Of a stretch of DNA of 64,000 nucleotides, positions 35,341 through 47,065 are shown in pieces (position 1 is the first letter of the stretch; each line of letters opens with the position of its first letter). The position numbers and the translations under genes are program-made. The notes below the pieces were generated by a model that was given only the letters and a program-made list of their open reading frames with translations, was not told where the DNA came from and did no database searches. This DNA comes from Sclerodactyla briareus. Lineage: Eukaryota > Echinodermata > Holothuroidea > Dendrochirotida > Sclerodactylidae. The stretch spans positions 186,001 through 250,000 of the forward strand of contig JAODTK010005833.1 of assembly GCA_026419785.1 (NCBI GenBank). Direction: 5' to 3'.

Positions 35341-37855
35341 ATCACCTTTGCCCACAAAGGTTATATGAGGTTGAATAATGGAAAGTTTGACTTTCAATCC
35401 GAAAATAGCAACGAGAATTCGATAGGCGCAGAAATGGGATTTGATTTGATTTATATACGGGGGCAGGAGCCAAAGAAGGCACATCTAGGGACCCTGGCCG
35501 CATGATGGTGTATGAGCAACCGCCGATAACCCCGCCACTCTTCTGCACAGGTTGCTCAGATGTTAACGAGGCAGGAGTGTTACCACTTCTAACCTGCTCC
35601 CGCCCTATTGATGGTCAAGTTGATGAAGACTGCCCAACCTTCCAATATTTGTTTAACCTTTTTAACCCCCCCCCCCCAAAAAGGTGTCTGTGACGTCCGC
35701 AAGGACGACTTTGTTCGTCCCGTCTTTGCTCGCTCCAAGTGGACTGTGAGAAAAAATATCTAATCAATTTCGCATCTTGTGGCGAAATTTGTAGTGTGCA
35801 TTTGCTCCAAGGCTTAGCTCGTCATTGAAAGGGTTTCCTCAAAATAGACGTTTTTGTTGTTCGTTTTTTGGTAAACACTACAGGTCAACACACTCGTGTC
35901 TCGCTGGTCTGAGCTTTTTGTAAATTCAATGTACTCGATGAAATGAAGGAAGCAAAATACCCAATAATATTGGTTAGTAGCCACTTCACTTCGCCAGAAT
36001 CGAGGCTGGTTGAAACAGGACTAGATTTCTGGACCTTGGTCTCATACCTTGTATACTATTCAATTGAAAAACGCGATAGCAGTTCGCCCATGTCTGGTTT
36101 GGCTGGAACATACTAGGATGACCTGAATAGCGCTGTCACTGCGGCTTACTTCAGTGCGAGAAACCGATATTTTGTCAAATTTTCGGGTATTTAATTGTTC
36201 TTCAATGTGATTGGATTTTCCTGTATTCTGTGTTAGGGAGAAATTTAACAGGAAGTTAAGTTTTCAAAGATTGAGTGTGCACTGCATATTGTCGTCATGT
36301 TAGCTCACGTGCGTACTATTCACTCTATGAGATGGCATCGTTAAAACTCTTGTCTATGTGCCCAAATCATTCCTTACATGCAACTTTAGAGAGAAATTCG
36401 AACCAATCAGCGGATGTGTCGACCTTGGGTAAACACAAATGCGGCTATATTTGTGCGAGGTGTAATTACTGAATACCGTACTAACTCAGGGCAATGCGAA
36501 GAGTAAACTGTCGTATCACCCAAACCGGTAGTGCGTGGTGTACTCCTAACATTCTCGGAGACGAAAAAAACTTATTATTTACGTGTTATTTATTTTCTAT
36601 TTGATATTTTTGTATTCATATATGTATCTACTATGCACCTTTCGTGTTGTTGTTCGCTAAGTTCCGATCCGATTAGCGTCTATCCACCGATCTTATGGGC
36701 CACATACGTGTGCTAGTATAACGGAAGTAAGTAATCAGTGAGTCGATCAGCTAAAAAGATATTCTTCATTTTTTTCTAATTATGAACACCTTCGAAATAC
36801 GAAAACACTGGCCAATATCAATCATTGGATTAGATTCTTCCAGATGCCACAGTTTGTTTCATTGTGGAATAATCACTGAAATCGAGTCTGATCAGTAAAC
36901 TATTCCACAGCCTCAGTACACTTATGGGTTAGTTTGCCCCACCACTGTCGACCACTGTTGGTAGGCGACGGTGGTAAACATGACAAAAAAATGGAAAACA
37001 TGAAATACGTTCAATTAAAATATGTTCTTCTTTCGCATGAGATTTTGAAAAGGAAAATCAGTGAATAATTGGCATACCTCTGGTATACCTCTCTTTTTCG
37101 GAATTCGCTTAAAATAAGGGAGATATAACATTTGAAAAATACACGAGTAAATGCATCTTGGCAAACACTGTTTACATCAATTCATTGCGTGCTGCACGCA
37201 CTGCAATACATCCTTCATACGCACTGATCGACTCATGGTACTGATTGACTGTTGATACACTACTATGCTAGTGCCAATAGTGTAACACTAGTGCATGTAT
37301 CGAACTGGGTTAGAGTCAGTGATTCAGCGGGAGATCGCGGGGTTGCACTACATTTCTAGAATTCTGTCGAGTCACAGAAATGGTTTCGGTTCATTCGATA
37401 TCCAATTCATCTTCTACACAAACCAGCTGTAGTGTGAAATTATTCAGGCATTAATGTAAGTTCAAACCCCATTTATCATTGCACAGGATCGTGCTTCAAG
37501 TCACGCATGATTTGGATACTGATATACGTTGCACTAAACTAGCACTGGTATATTGTCACGTTCCCTATAAACGAGATAGCGATCTAACAAATGCGCATGA
37601 TTTTCACTTCGTTCCACCCCCAATTTTTTTTTTTTTTGTAACTTGATGTTGTATTTCTACAAGTCAAATTGCTTCAAGGTGCATGTAGATTATGGGAAGA
37701 AAGAAGACGTGTGATTCATTTACCTTCACTCCTATTTGTTAAATTGCCGTCGATGTTATATTCCTTGCAGTGTGCGTTTGTGTGTGTTGAAACGTGTATC
37801 AAGTTCCTATTCGGCCGCAGGCGTCATGAGGTATGGATGGAACCGGTGATTTGAA
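35341..37855. other. Unique-looking sequence, no gene recognised
   Basis: AT-rich with a C run at 35,668-35,680 and a T run at 37,626-37,639. Several 60-85-codon frames occur on both strands without recognisable domains or consistent splice sites. Confidence 0.3.
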
Positions 37856-39435
37856 GTGTTGTTTAAAGGTCACCAAAGGTCGATAGAGGTCAAAACCAAA
37901 AAATTTTAAGAGGATACTACCAATGGCGAGAGATCACCAATGTGCGATACATTGTGATCTGCGAGACTAGTCGCGAATGGTGTAAATGAAACATAATCAA
38001 ACATAAACAGTTGTAAATAACGAGGTCATCCAATGTTAGTTAGTGGAATACCAACTAGTTTTTGGGGGCTATAACAACAAAACGAATATTGACAACACTT
38101 GTGACCCCCGTTATTAACCTGGCTTTGTTTAGCCCTGACTTTCACCAGTCCCACCAGTTTTGTGCCATGATTACAGTGGCCATTCCATATTTCAATGTTA
38201 CGTTTTGATCAAACCGGTTATTCCATATGACCTTTTTGACGCATATAGCGAAGGTCAAAGCTTCTGGTGGGATATTTAGAGCAGTTTATGTTGTCCATAT
38301 ATATTTGCAATAATGTATTTTGAAATGAGCGTGTTCAATTCCGGCTTTACAGGGCCAATAAGACAAAAACCGCCTATTTTTACGAGTTAATGGAATCGCT
38401 TGTATTTTAGCCGTCTCGGCAAACTAGTAGTCTCCGGTTGTAACGTTTTCAGTGATCGCACCGAACAGAATCTGGGATAAATTGTTTCCTGAACTGTTTG
38501 AGGGCATTTTAAGGTCGGAATCCTCAACCTTTCGATCATATTTGAAGATGTTTTTGCCGTTGATGTAAAGAAAGAAACAAATTCCTTATTCCCCCCAATC
38601 TTAGTGACAGTCCACCAAGAATCATCTGGTAAAAAGGCGCTGTAAAGTGTTGCCACTCGAGTTTCAGAAATTATGCCTGCTGAAAAACTGGTTGAGTTTC
38701 GAAGTAGACAGTTTTCTAATAAGGCATATTCCGCGATACTAACACCGTATTTAAATCTCCCAGCCCATCTCCCCACTGTCGTTCCATAACGTCGCTATTT
38801 TGAAGAGATTTTGATTGTAGAATCTTTTGCCGTCTTAAAGTTAGATGTGGCCACGAGTGCTGTGCATTAGCCGAAGATGTCACAACTCCCCAATTTTTCT
38901 TTTTTTGCCACCTTGATTAAGTTGTCACTCGAAAAGCTGCGGCCTCGAAATGGTAAATAAAATAATATGGACATATATTGAACAAGATTTTCTTTTCTTC
39001 ACTCATTTTTATGTTATATCTCTTGTGTCCTGCTACAAAATCGAAAATGTTACCACGAGAGAAAACATCACGGGTGAACCTGCCGGAAGGATACCTCATA
39101 AATCGTCTGGGATAGCTTTGAAAAACAACGCAGTTGGGTTTACTATGATACGTGTGCAGTGACAGCAACGGTATAGATTCTATGTGACTTTCTTAGCCAA
39201 GTCTTCCAGGACGATTCCGTTGAGTTTGACAGCGCCAGCGTTGTTTATGTTTGCGCCTATGCCCTTCGTTGCTCACGAAATTGAAGAAGTTACCAAGCAA
39301 TATATTCGTGTAGGCTTCTAAGCCATAAATATTCTATAAAATGCCATAGGTTGTTCAAATCTCCACCTGATCACTTCTTGTTTTCGGCACCAACCATACC
39401 TTCCTACAATATTGAGGGTAATAAAGGCCTAGCAT
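37856..39435. other. GGTCA-like fragment followed by unique sequence
   Basis: The stretch 37,866-37,900 has two 'aggtcacc/aggtca' words. The interval 38,205-38,260 has 'tgacctttttgac' and 'gaaggtcaaagc'. A 129-codon minus frame at 38,387-38,776 is the longest uninterrupted non-repeat frame nearby. It has varied composition but no domain I recognise, and it is not called a gene. Confidence 0.35.
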
Positions 39436-39439
39436 GCAC

Positions 39440-39720
39440 CACTGACTAGTGGTGTAGGGGTTGTTGCCATTGCTTTCCCACCGTGGCAACAGTTTGATTT
39501 TCAATTTCTTATTTCTTTTTTTCTTGGGTGTTCCAGCAAGTTTCGTGCCTGCCAGTATAATTGTATTAGCTTCGGATACATTACAGTTCTCGGGTTGTCA
39601 GGATCCCAAGGAACACGCAGTCGGTAGGATGACCAGGACCTCCACTTGGCTAACTTTTGGTTTGCAGCATTCGCCGTCGTCAAAGGCTTTATACAGTGCT
39701 TAGTCAGGACTTAGTATAAA
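39440..39720 (+). repeat. Candidate tRNA-derived SINE
   Basis: The head reads 'ctagtggtgtaggggttgttgcc' (A-box-like TAGTGGTGTAGGGG) and 'gtggcaacagtttgatttt' (B-box-like, 39,491). The spacing and flanks, 'cccaccgtggca', are typical of animal tRNA-derived SINE heads. The body after 39,505 is not shared with the other SINEs in the window, so its end is uncertain. Confidence 0.5.
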
Positions 39721-40069
39721 TGTTGCGTCGAGGATGGGTGGAGTTCAGCAAGGTAGGCTTGTGATTTAACGATGATTGTGTCTGCTTAGCGTCCAGCGAA
39801 CAAGCGACGGCGAATTTTCATGAGTCACGATAAAAATATCGGAATGGGGGCCTTATAGTAATTTGAAGCGAACTTTTCTATCATTTTTATATCAATTTTA
39901 ATTGGACGGAAAAAATGCGGAAAATATACCATTTGGTTTTCAATTTATCTAAATTGTGGTGCAGAATATTGTTTACAAGATTCTTATAATGACGGACACT
40001 CCATCTTTACATGTATTTTACCATATTCCACGGATTTCCTGGAACATCTCCTTGAACTCCTTTACACGG

Positions 40070-40830
40070 AACTTGGGGGGGGGGAACTTTAAATGGTTCC
40101 GAAAAACAGGACAATGATTTCAAGGTCCCAGGAGGAGAATCTGGCAAATAATTTACGATTTTTTTCTTACTTTGTCGGTTAACACGAAACTTGGTAGGTG
40201 TGTGAATTTAGTTGATCCCTTGACAACATGGTGATGATTTCACGGTAATGGAGGTCAATGCTTGGGAAATTTGAGAATTTTTCAAAATTTCTGTTAAATG
40301 ATTTGCATAAAATGGTAGATGGGTCTGTCTTAGTTTGGTGAGGGAAATTGGGATCACTGGTAAAATGAAGTGTGTCTCATTTGCATAATTGGCATTATGG
40401 TTCCCAATCTCGAAGGTTTGATGGATTTTCTCAAAGCTTCGTGAGTATAGTTAATTACTTTAGGTTGTAAACACGGTTGCTCTGGAATTGCAAATGAACA
40501 GTGGAGGATGATAATTTAGAATTACGAGTACGTGGACCTTCTGGATTAATACGGTCCAGGTCATTGAGGTCAAACAGAGGTAAAAAAAATCATAAACCTC
40601 GTAAACTATAAACTAGTCAACAATAAAGTGACAGGGGTCTAATGTTCGCTCAAATATGTGGGTGCTCCATGGAGGTTCACCTCAATTGACGTTGAATTAA
40701 GGTCTTGTAAACACGATCAGTCGTAAACGCACTTAAAACGCTGCAGACTCCTCATACTTGGTATGGAGGTTGGCCAGATCGGGTACATCCCCACTGTTTT
40801 CAGGGTCTGGTATAGAGGTCATCTGAGGTC
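40070..40830. repeat. GGTCA/TTTGCATAA repeat block
   Basis: It contains 'acacgaaacttggtaggtg', 'gatgatttcacggtaatggaggtcaatg', 'catttgcataattggcatt' and 'ggtcattgaggtcaaacagagg'. These are the same vocabulary as the block at 2.1-2.7 kb and the block at 50.9-51.5 kb. It is preceded by a G run at 40,076-40,085. Confidence 0.6.
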
Positions 40831-41169
40831 GAAGCCTTAAAACTGCTCAACACAGTATAAACTTCTCTGAAACACACAGGGCACATGCTAAAAACAAATG
40901 AAAAAAGAATAGCACACATTGCCATCACATTCCTCGCGGAGTATGGAGGCATGGCTTTCTGGTAAATATGTGAACGATCTACGTGTGCTGATAACACGTA
41001 ATAGTACCTCTCCAATCAGGCACCCGGTCCTCAAGTTACAAGGGATCAAATTTGGTGTGATACCTCTTCGACAATATCTTCGGGAACATATGATTTTGAA
41101 TGCTTATTGGTTGTCTTGGGCTTGGTGCATATCATGCCGGACAAAAGATATACACCATTCAGTATAAAC

Positions 41170-42440
41170 TTTTTTTATAACCAGGAAAGCGAAAGGCCTT
41201 AGGGATTCCTTGGACTCCGATACCTATGTGTGGACAAAAATATAATGAGTTTTGTACCAAACTCATGTAGTCAACATGTGACATTCCTCACATATCCCCA
41301 ATTTGCACCGAAAATAACAACATCCTGCCAGAACATATAGGGTGCCCCGTTCTATTGATCAAGAAAACACACACTAAATTTAACCCATCCAAGTGCGTGT
41401 TAAGTTCCTGCTGACAAGCTAAAATCAGCCAAAATTATTATTTTTTCACAATTTCCTCATATTTACAAAAATTACCCCGGTCTGCACTGAACACAATAGG
41501 GTTCATATACTCCCATATAACTGCAAACCAAACATCAATTCGATGGACCAAGCTCCTGAACCTTATCGTGTTACACGAATTTCAGGAACTCCACTCTGCG
41601 ACTTCAATGACCTTGACGTTGACGCCAAACAATGGGGATCCTGTACTGTGTGTGTGTCGAGTTAAATGTTAAAAGCAGAAGTAGCCAAAATATCATTTTT
41701 TCACAATTTCTCTGAATCTTCAACGTGAAGGCCCCAGTCGGCACTAAAAGCGATAGGTCATGTACCACTGATGAGGAAGCTGGCTTATCCCAACTTGATT
41801 GGACCAAGCATTCAGGACTTCATTGTGAAAACAAGATTTTCCGACTTTGACCTCCCTTGACCTAAGAGTCTATTTTGACCTGACTCCGAACCGATAGGGA
41901 TCATTTACTCAATATGAAAAACATAAGCTGAAAAGATAAGCAAGAAATAGTCAAAAATATAAATTTTCACATTTTCCATTCATACCAAATATGACCGCGG
42001 TCTGCACTGAAAACAATGGGGTTCATGTATCCCCATAAAATAGCTGCATACCCAAACATTTTCACTTCGATTGAACCAAGATCCTGGCCTTATAGGGAAC
42101 AAGATTTTCAGACTTCTACCTCTCTTAACCTCAAATGACATTTGACAGGACAAACAGTAGGGATAATTACACAATTATGGTGGGGTAAAAGATGTGTGTT
42201 AACATGCCATAATAACCAACATATTGATGTTCCACAATTTCCATTTTCCCCAACTAAAAAGGGCCCCGGTGTACATCTAACAATGGGTTCTTTGCTTCTC
42301 TACTTCATCAGAGCATTGGAATTTAAAGACTTTGACCTTCTTGCCTAGGGGACTTTTGACTGTCCCCAAAACAAGAGGGATCAAGAACTAATTATCCATC
42401 CAGTGGGGTCGAGGTAACTATTAAACAAGGGAAGCGTTAA
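41170..42440 (+). repeat. Composite repeat: head motif plus about 270-bp tandem array (copy I)
   Basis: It begins with 'aaccaggaaagcgaaaggccttagggattcc', a variant of the head motif. At least four tandem units of roughly 250-300 bases follow, each with 'aaaacaatggggttcatgtactcccataa', 'gattggaccaag..cctg', 'aacaagattttcagactttgacctc..ttgacct' and 'aagctgaaaa..agcaaaaatagt'. The array runs into a CA-rich tract and an AAT tract. The tail 'tgtcatgactgaatagat..cctct' follows at 42,675. The same order of parts is at 55.78-57.12 kb. Confidence 0.85.
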
Positions 42441-42490
42441 CACACACACACACAACCACGCACACACACACACAAACACACATACACGAT
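42441..42490. repeat. (CA)n microsatellite
   Basis: About 20 CA units with small interruptions, placed at the end of the tandem array. The equivalent position in the second copy (57,060-57,082) also holds a short CA tract. Confidence 0.9.
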
Positions 42491-42504
42491 AAAACACATT
42501 AAAA

Positions 42505-42605
42505 TATTAATAATAATATATAATAATAATAATAATAATAATAAATAATAAATATAATAATAATAATCATAATATATAGTAATAATAATAAATGAAAATT
42601 AAAAT
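42505..42605. repeat. (AAT)n microsatellite
   Basis: AAT units with AAAT and ATAT interruptions lie between the CA tract and the 'tgtcatgactg' tail. This tract is not present in the 57-kb copy. Confidence 0.9.
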
Positions 42606-42779
42606 TGAAATTAAAATGATATAAAAAAAGATTATAATATAAATAATAGTAGGAGCATCACGAACATACACATTGTCATGACTGAATAGATACCTCTTGT
42701 TCCTGTCAAGAAATAAAGTCATTCAAAGGATAATAAGGGTCGGGAAACTACTTGAAGCGTGTATGCAAGGTTGAGAGGT

Positions 42780-42905
42780 GCTCCAATCGTGGACCCGCAT
42801 CTATGTGACCTTTCACCTCTCTCGAATATTACCAAGTTTTGTGTTGAATTCAACTTTCATGCCCATTCTCAGACCTTAAAGGCACCTTCCGTTTTTGTGG
42901 AAATG
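42780..42905 (+). repeat. Short dispersed repeat (partner at 45,155)
   Basis: 'gtgacctttcacctctctcg', 'agttttgtgttgaattcaactttc', 'cattctcagacctt' and 'ggcacctt' line up with 45,170-45,265 in the same orientation. There the text is 'ttgacctcaatttgacctccg', 'agtttcgtgttgaattaaact' and 'cattttcggatctcaaagatgcc'. Confidence 0.55.
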
Positions 42906-43177
42906 TAGGACAATTAAAATGTTCATAGATATTTGACATGTTGTTTTTCTTAGAATAAGCGGGTCAAACTACATCAGATGATGAGGACGAAGACCAAGAG
43001 TCAAGTTTGAAAATGTGCTCATTTTCAGATTTATTGGCTTGTTTGTTTTTTCTAGAACTGGATTGCGATGAACCCCGTGTGCAAATACACGGTACAAGTT
43101 CTCTTGATAATGAGGCGCTCAAGCCAGTTGCAAAAGAAGTCAAAAGTTGGTGTCGATACCCCTTTGGCAAGAGCAGC

Positions 43178-43300
43178 AGTCGCATGCATAGGCGTAGATC
43201 GCGGCGGGGGGGGGGGAATACATCCCCAATATTTGAAGTTGGGGAATGCCTATGCGATCATCCCCCCAATGATCCAGCAGATCCTCCCAGAAAATAGATG
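43178..43300. mobile_element. G/C-run terminus of a possible MITE
   Basis: 'gcataggcgtagatcgcgg' followed by a G run, then 'catccccaatatttgaag' with 'gttggggaatgcctatgcg' and 'catccccccaatgatcc', forms an imperfect hairpin of CCCC/GGGG arms. The 'ataggcgtagatc' start and 'gcctatgcg' are near-reverse complements, so the piece could be a small foldback element of about 75 bases. Confidence 0.4.
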
Positions 43301-44555
43301 AAATGGTTAGCAACGAAGGTACAATACAGCCTAACACAAAGAAACTGACAAATATTTAATAAGATTGCCTCCTGAATTTTATGTCAGGAATTAAATGCAA
43401 AAAAAAATTTTCTTTGTCTGACACATAAATATACGAGGGCCCTTGCAACAATACCTTCGTCCGATTTGGCAATTAGTGTTTTGTTTTTTCTCCATACGTG
43501 TCATATAGGGTACTCCAATGCTGCACATAACCAATAGCTAGAGTTCCGTCTACTCATCATTTTGTTTAGAACAGACTGACCTGCTGCTTCGTGATGAAAG
43601 CTGTATGAAAGAAAAAACAACAGGGCAGGGAATCTTGCACATCAGTATGGAGGCTTACAGATTGACGTTCGGCAACTATATATAGGGCGGAGCGGGACCA
43701 AAACGATTCTGGGTTTGGTAAATGTCGACCACAAATTGAACGGAACAACAAATCTGGAAAAATTTCCTACTGACTGGACTCGATTTTTAATCGAAAACCC
43801 GAAAAATACACACCAATTTTTCCACAGGGTGCCAGTGATGGCCAAGCAAATTTCCAAGATGCAGGCAAGCTCTAACTAACTGGAAGGGTCTATGGGCAGC
43901 GGAACACCACTCTAAAAATAGAGGTATTGTAGGAAGTAGGCACGATGAAGAATCGTAAAGAATAAAAAACGATCAGTTGGTCGGAGAGAGTCCATTTTCA
44001 AGTTCGATTAGTGGATCTGCTTAAGGGAGAAGTGCCATTTCCTGCAATCTGGGGGGGGGGGGGGTTGTAAAACGAAAAACTTCATTGATGCTACGCGCCA
44101 AACTGATGGTGGCACTCTGCGACTTAGTACTAACACATCTGTCCCATCCTAATATTCCAAAAACACAAATTGCCTCGCACCAGATATTAATTGACGGACG
44201 ATGACACAGTTTTAGCAAATACGGTGGGGTGTACTTCAGGAGAGTGATGGACAGAGGTAACTTGCGATATGAAGAGCCAGTAGAATTGGTACTGGGTTCG
44301 AGCTGCACAAGTTATATGATTCCTTGTATCATCTCAAACACACCGGATATGTATTAACATTTCATATAGTTGATTTTTATCTCAATAAATTGGAATTGCA
44401 GACATGCGATAAGATTTCAAGGCTGATGAATTGCAGCTCAACAATCGCGCAAGTGCCTCTCCGCTATCTGAAGGGTCTTAAAATCCTAAAATGTCTGTCG
44501 CTCCGCGCCAACAATTGTGGGCTACGTTTTGATAGTATCCGCACCATCCCACTCA
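43301..44555. other. Unique-looking sequence
   Basis: No gene recognised. A G run lies at 44,051-44,065. The plus frame at 44,324-44,731 has a Leu-rich stretch that faintly resembles a leucine-rich repeat, but its second half is the poly-C tract translated as proline. Confidence 0.3.
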
Positions 44556-44603
44556 TCCCCCAACCCCCACCCCACCCACCCAACCACCCCCCCCCCCCCC
44601 CAC

Positions 44604-44641
<38 letters not shown>

Positions 44642-44672
44642 ACCCCTCCCCTCCTCCCCCCCCCCTCTCCCA
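44556..44672. repeat. Poly-C / CCCACC low-complexity tract
   Basis: About 115 bases are nearly all C on the plus strand, including an uninterrupted run of more than 30 C. It translates as poly-Pro or poly-Gly on either strand, which explains the long frames crossing it. Such a tract is prone to sequencing and assembly error. Confidence 0.95.
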
Positions 44673-45840
44673 TGCCAGAAAAACAAATCTACGCCACTGA
44701 ATTCACATGCGTTGGGATGTTACTACTGTAGGACTTGCTTGGTTCACCTCTTAGAGGGTAACAATATTCATTGGAAATGTTAACTGCCATATAGAGGTCA
44801 TACACGGTCAAACATGGAACAAAGAATGAATATAGTCAGTAGCAACTTAACAACGATACAGAACAAGGCACTAGTGACATGGAAGAAGAACCCGCAATGT
44901 ATTCAAATGTCATCCGAGGTAAGTATGGGCATTTCCTGCCAGAAATTTGAGGTTCATTTGATATAATTCCGGACAGTACTTAGTGTAGGGCAATTCCAGG
45001 ACAAGGGTTGTCATTATGCAGTATAAAAAAAAAATACCTGAAATCGGGCATGCAATCCAAGGTCATCACGGATAGGAGGCGGAATTATTTTTCGCCAGCC
45101 GCCACGACATGAGTGCGGCTAAGGTTGGGGGGTGCGACACTGTGATCCTGTCGATGACCTGCATTCGTGCGGCCTTTGACCTCAATTTGACCTCCGTTGA
45201 CTGTTAAAAAGTTTCGTGTTGAATTAAACTACTAGGCCATTTTCGGATCTCAAAGATGCCTCTGAAGGACATTGTCCATGAGTTGATCTTTGTGGAATTG
45301 TGTGTGCGAAATATCAGAGGTTCAAGTTTAGTGCCGTTTGAATGATCATAGATCTTGTCAGTTGTGTTCTATTTAGGAGATGACAGTATCATTTTTCATA
45401 GAAAAATGAACATGTATTCAAGGCATTCATGTCACTTATGGAGAAAAAAACAAATACTCGGAAAAAAAACAATACACTGTTCAATGATTGTGCTCGGAAT
45501 CGTTGGAATTTTAGACTAGTGTGTACACCTCCTAAAACTGTCATGCCATCAAAGTCTTCAAGGTCACTAAAGGGACAAAAAATGCCAAACACTGTTGTTC
45601 ATATAATACTATTCCGTGGAACATCCTGCGCATATTAACTTTAAGGACAGGGTGTACATCACGGGAAAATTGTGTTTTTGAAAAACGATCATATAACCAA
45701 GGTCATTCACCTTTGAGCCTGCTACAAGGAACAGTAGAACAGAAGTGGGATATGTTATGAATATAGCAAGGAAATCACTACACAACTCTGTTACTCGGTT
45801 ATCAATTACCGAATTCAGAAAGAAACTTGTGCAATCAAGC
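44673..45840. repeat. GGTCA-family fragments
   Basis: 'ggcctttgacctcaatttgacctccgttgac' (45,171), 'caaggtcactaaagg' (45,560) and 'aaccaaggtcattcacctttgag' (45,696) belong to the GGTCA vocabulary. Units are too diverged to give a period. No gene recognised. Confidence 0.5.
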
Positions 45841-45902
45841 CGTGTGTGTGTGTGTGCGCGTGTGTGTGTGTGTGCGTGTGTGTGGTGTGGTGTGTGTGTG
45901 TT
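45841..45902. repeat. (GT)n microsatellite
   Basis: About 28 GT units with GC and GG interruptions. They give artificial Cys/Val-rich frames on the plus strand. Confidence 0.95.
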
Positions 45903-46249
45903 TAGGTGTTGGAGACACGGTCACTTCTCAATATTTGAGGAATACAAGCATAAACCAAGTTCAAATTAGGTTTGTGGGTTGCATATATGCTGAGATGACC
46001 CTTTTTTTTTTATTTTTTTTTGGTATGTGCTAGCCGGAATTATCTACCTACCTGTCCTAATTTAACAATGTTCGGGTGTGGAGTTAGTTTCAATTACGTG
46101 AAAGTATCCTTTTGTTACAAAAGTTTGGTATTAGCCAGAAAATGCAAGTCATTAGCAGTCAACATTACATCACCTCCAACCTTACCAATCCCCCAGACAT
46201 TCTTGTAAGTGTAACACATCCCAAATCCCCAGCTAAGAACTTGGACTGC

Positions 46250-46700
46250 AAGAATCAGACAATATTGTGTTCGCCAATCTAGTAAGGCTTTCGACAAGGT
46301 TCTACATAAGCGACTTGCCCATGAGCTTCAACACTGCAGCATTACTAGTCAAAATTTCACATGCGTATATAAATTCGTTTTTTTAAAGATCTTACCCAGC
46401 ATGTTGTGATGAATAATGCGAAGTCATCTCTTGGAACTGTCTCATCAAGGCAAAGACTGGTGGTCATGTTGTTCGTATGATAGGCTACATCAATATCTTA
46501 CGACCGTCATAGCACCCACTATCTGAATATTTTCTAATGATTGCATACTCCGAGCCACCATTGGTCTCAAAGACAGTAGGTTCCAGCAAGACCTGGACGA
46601 TTGTTCATTGTGGAGTAAAATTTGGCAAATCGATCAGAGTGAATTGAAATGCAGGATAATGAATGTTGTCAATAGGAAGCAAGTAGATCGTCCCATTTCA
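46250..46700 (+). mobile_element. LINE reverse transcriptase fragment
   Basis: 'SKAFDKVLHKRLAHELQHCSI' can be read at about 46,280-46,345, the RT motif A region with its 'DFxKAFDxVxHxxL' pattern. About 120 bases later, TQHVVMNNAKSS fits the strand between motifs A and B. Further on (46,535-46,680), 'DCILRATIG', QQDLDDCSLW and 'KCRIMNVVNRKQ' fit the region around and after the catalytic FADD box. Frameshifts and lost motif B residues mark it as a fossil. The family is Jockey/CR1-like; finer placement is not possible by eye. Confidence 0.75.
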
Positions 46701-46849
46701 ATATGTGATTGACAGTACTGCTCGTGAACTGTTTTGTTTTCCTGGATCGAACCTATCCAAGGCCCGGCATGAGTACAGACCTGGAAACTGCACATATTTT
46801 CAGCTGCGGGAACCTTCAGCAAAAGATACGAAAATAGGTTTCATGCCTT

Positions 46850-47065
46850 GTGCGTTACCTACTGTGGAGGAGGGAGTCATTTCAGGCGATATGCATGCAG
46901 ATTTCCTACCCCTAATTTTCCCTGTTCCTGTCTCTAATGTTTAGCGCCCAGCGAGAATGATAAATGGTACGCGTTTAGAGTCTTTGGTATGACCCGACCG
47001 GAAATCGAACCTCGGCTTCCCGGTGGAAGGGTGACCATACCAATGTGCTAACCACTCGGTGGAAG
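46850..47065 (-). repeat. tRNA-derived SINE
   Basis: On the minus strand the head reads 'ccgagtggttagcacattgg' (A box, 47,041-47,060), then 'gaggttcgatttcc' (B box, 47,001-47,013) about 40 bases later. Next come 'gtcataccaaagact' and a body with 'taccatttatcattctcgctgggcgctaaacatt'. This head and body match a widespread type of invertebrate tRNA-derived SINE. It lies just after the LINE fragment, in the opposite orientation. The 3' end near 46,850 is approximate. Confidence 0.8.

Noticed and set aside
38387..38776. 129-codon minus frame
   Set aside because: Composition is protein-like, but there is no domain, homologous copy or splice evidence; it could be chance in 64 kb of six-frame sequence.
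44324..44731. Leu-rich frame resembling a leucine-rich repeat followed by poly-Pro
   Set aside because: Only one loose repeat-like stretch is present, and the poly-Pro part is a translated poly-C tract.
46981..47060. A functional tRNA gene
   Set aside because: A- and B-box-like words are present, but the cloverleaf arms do not pair well and a SINE body follows.
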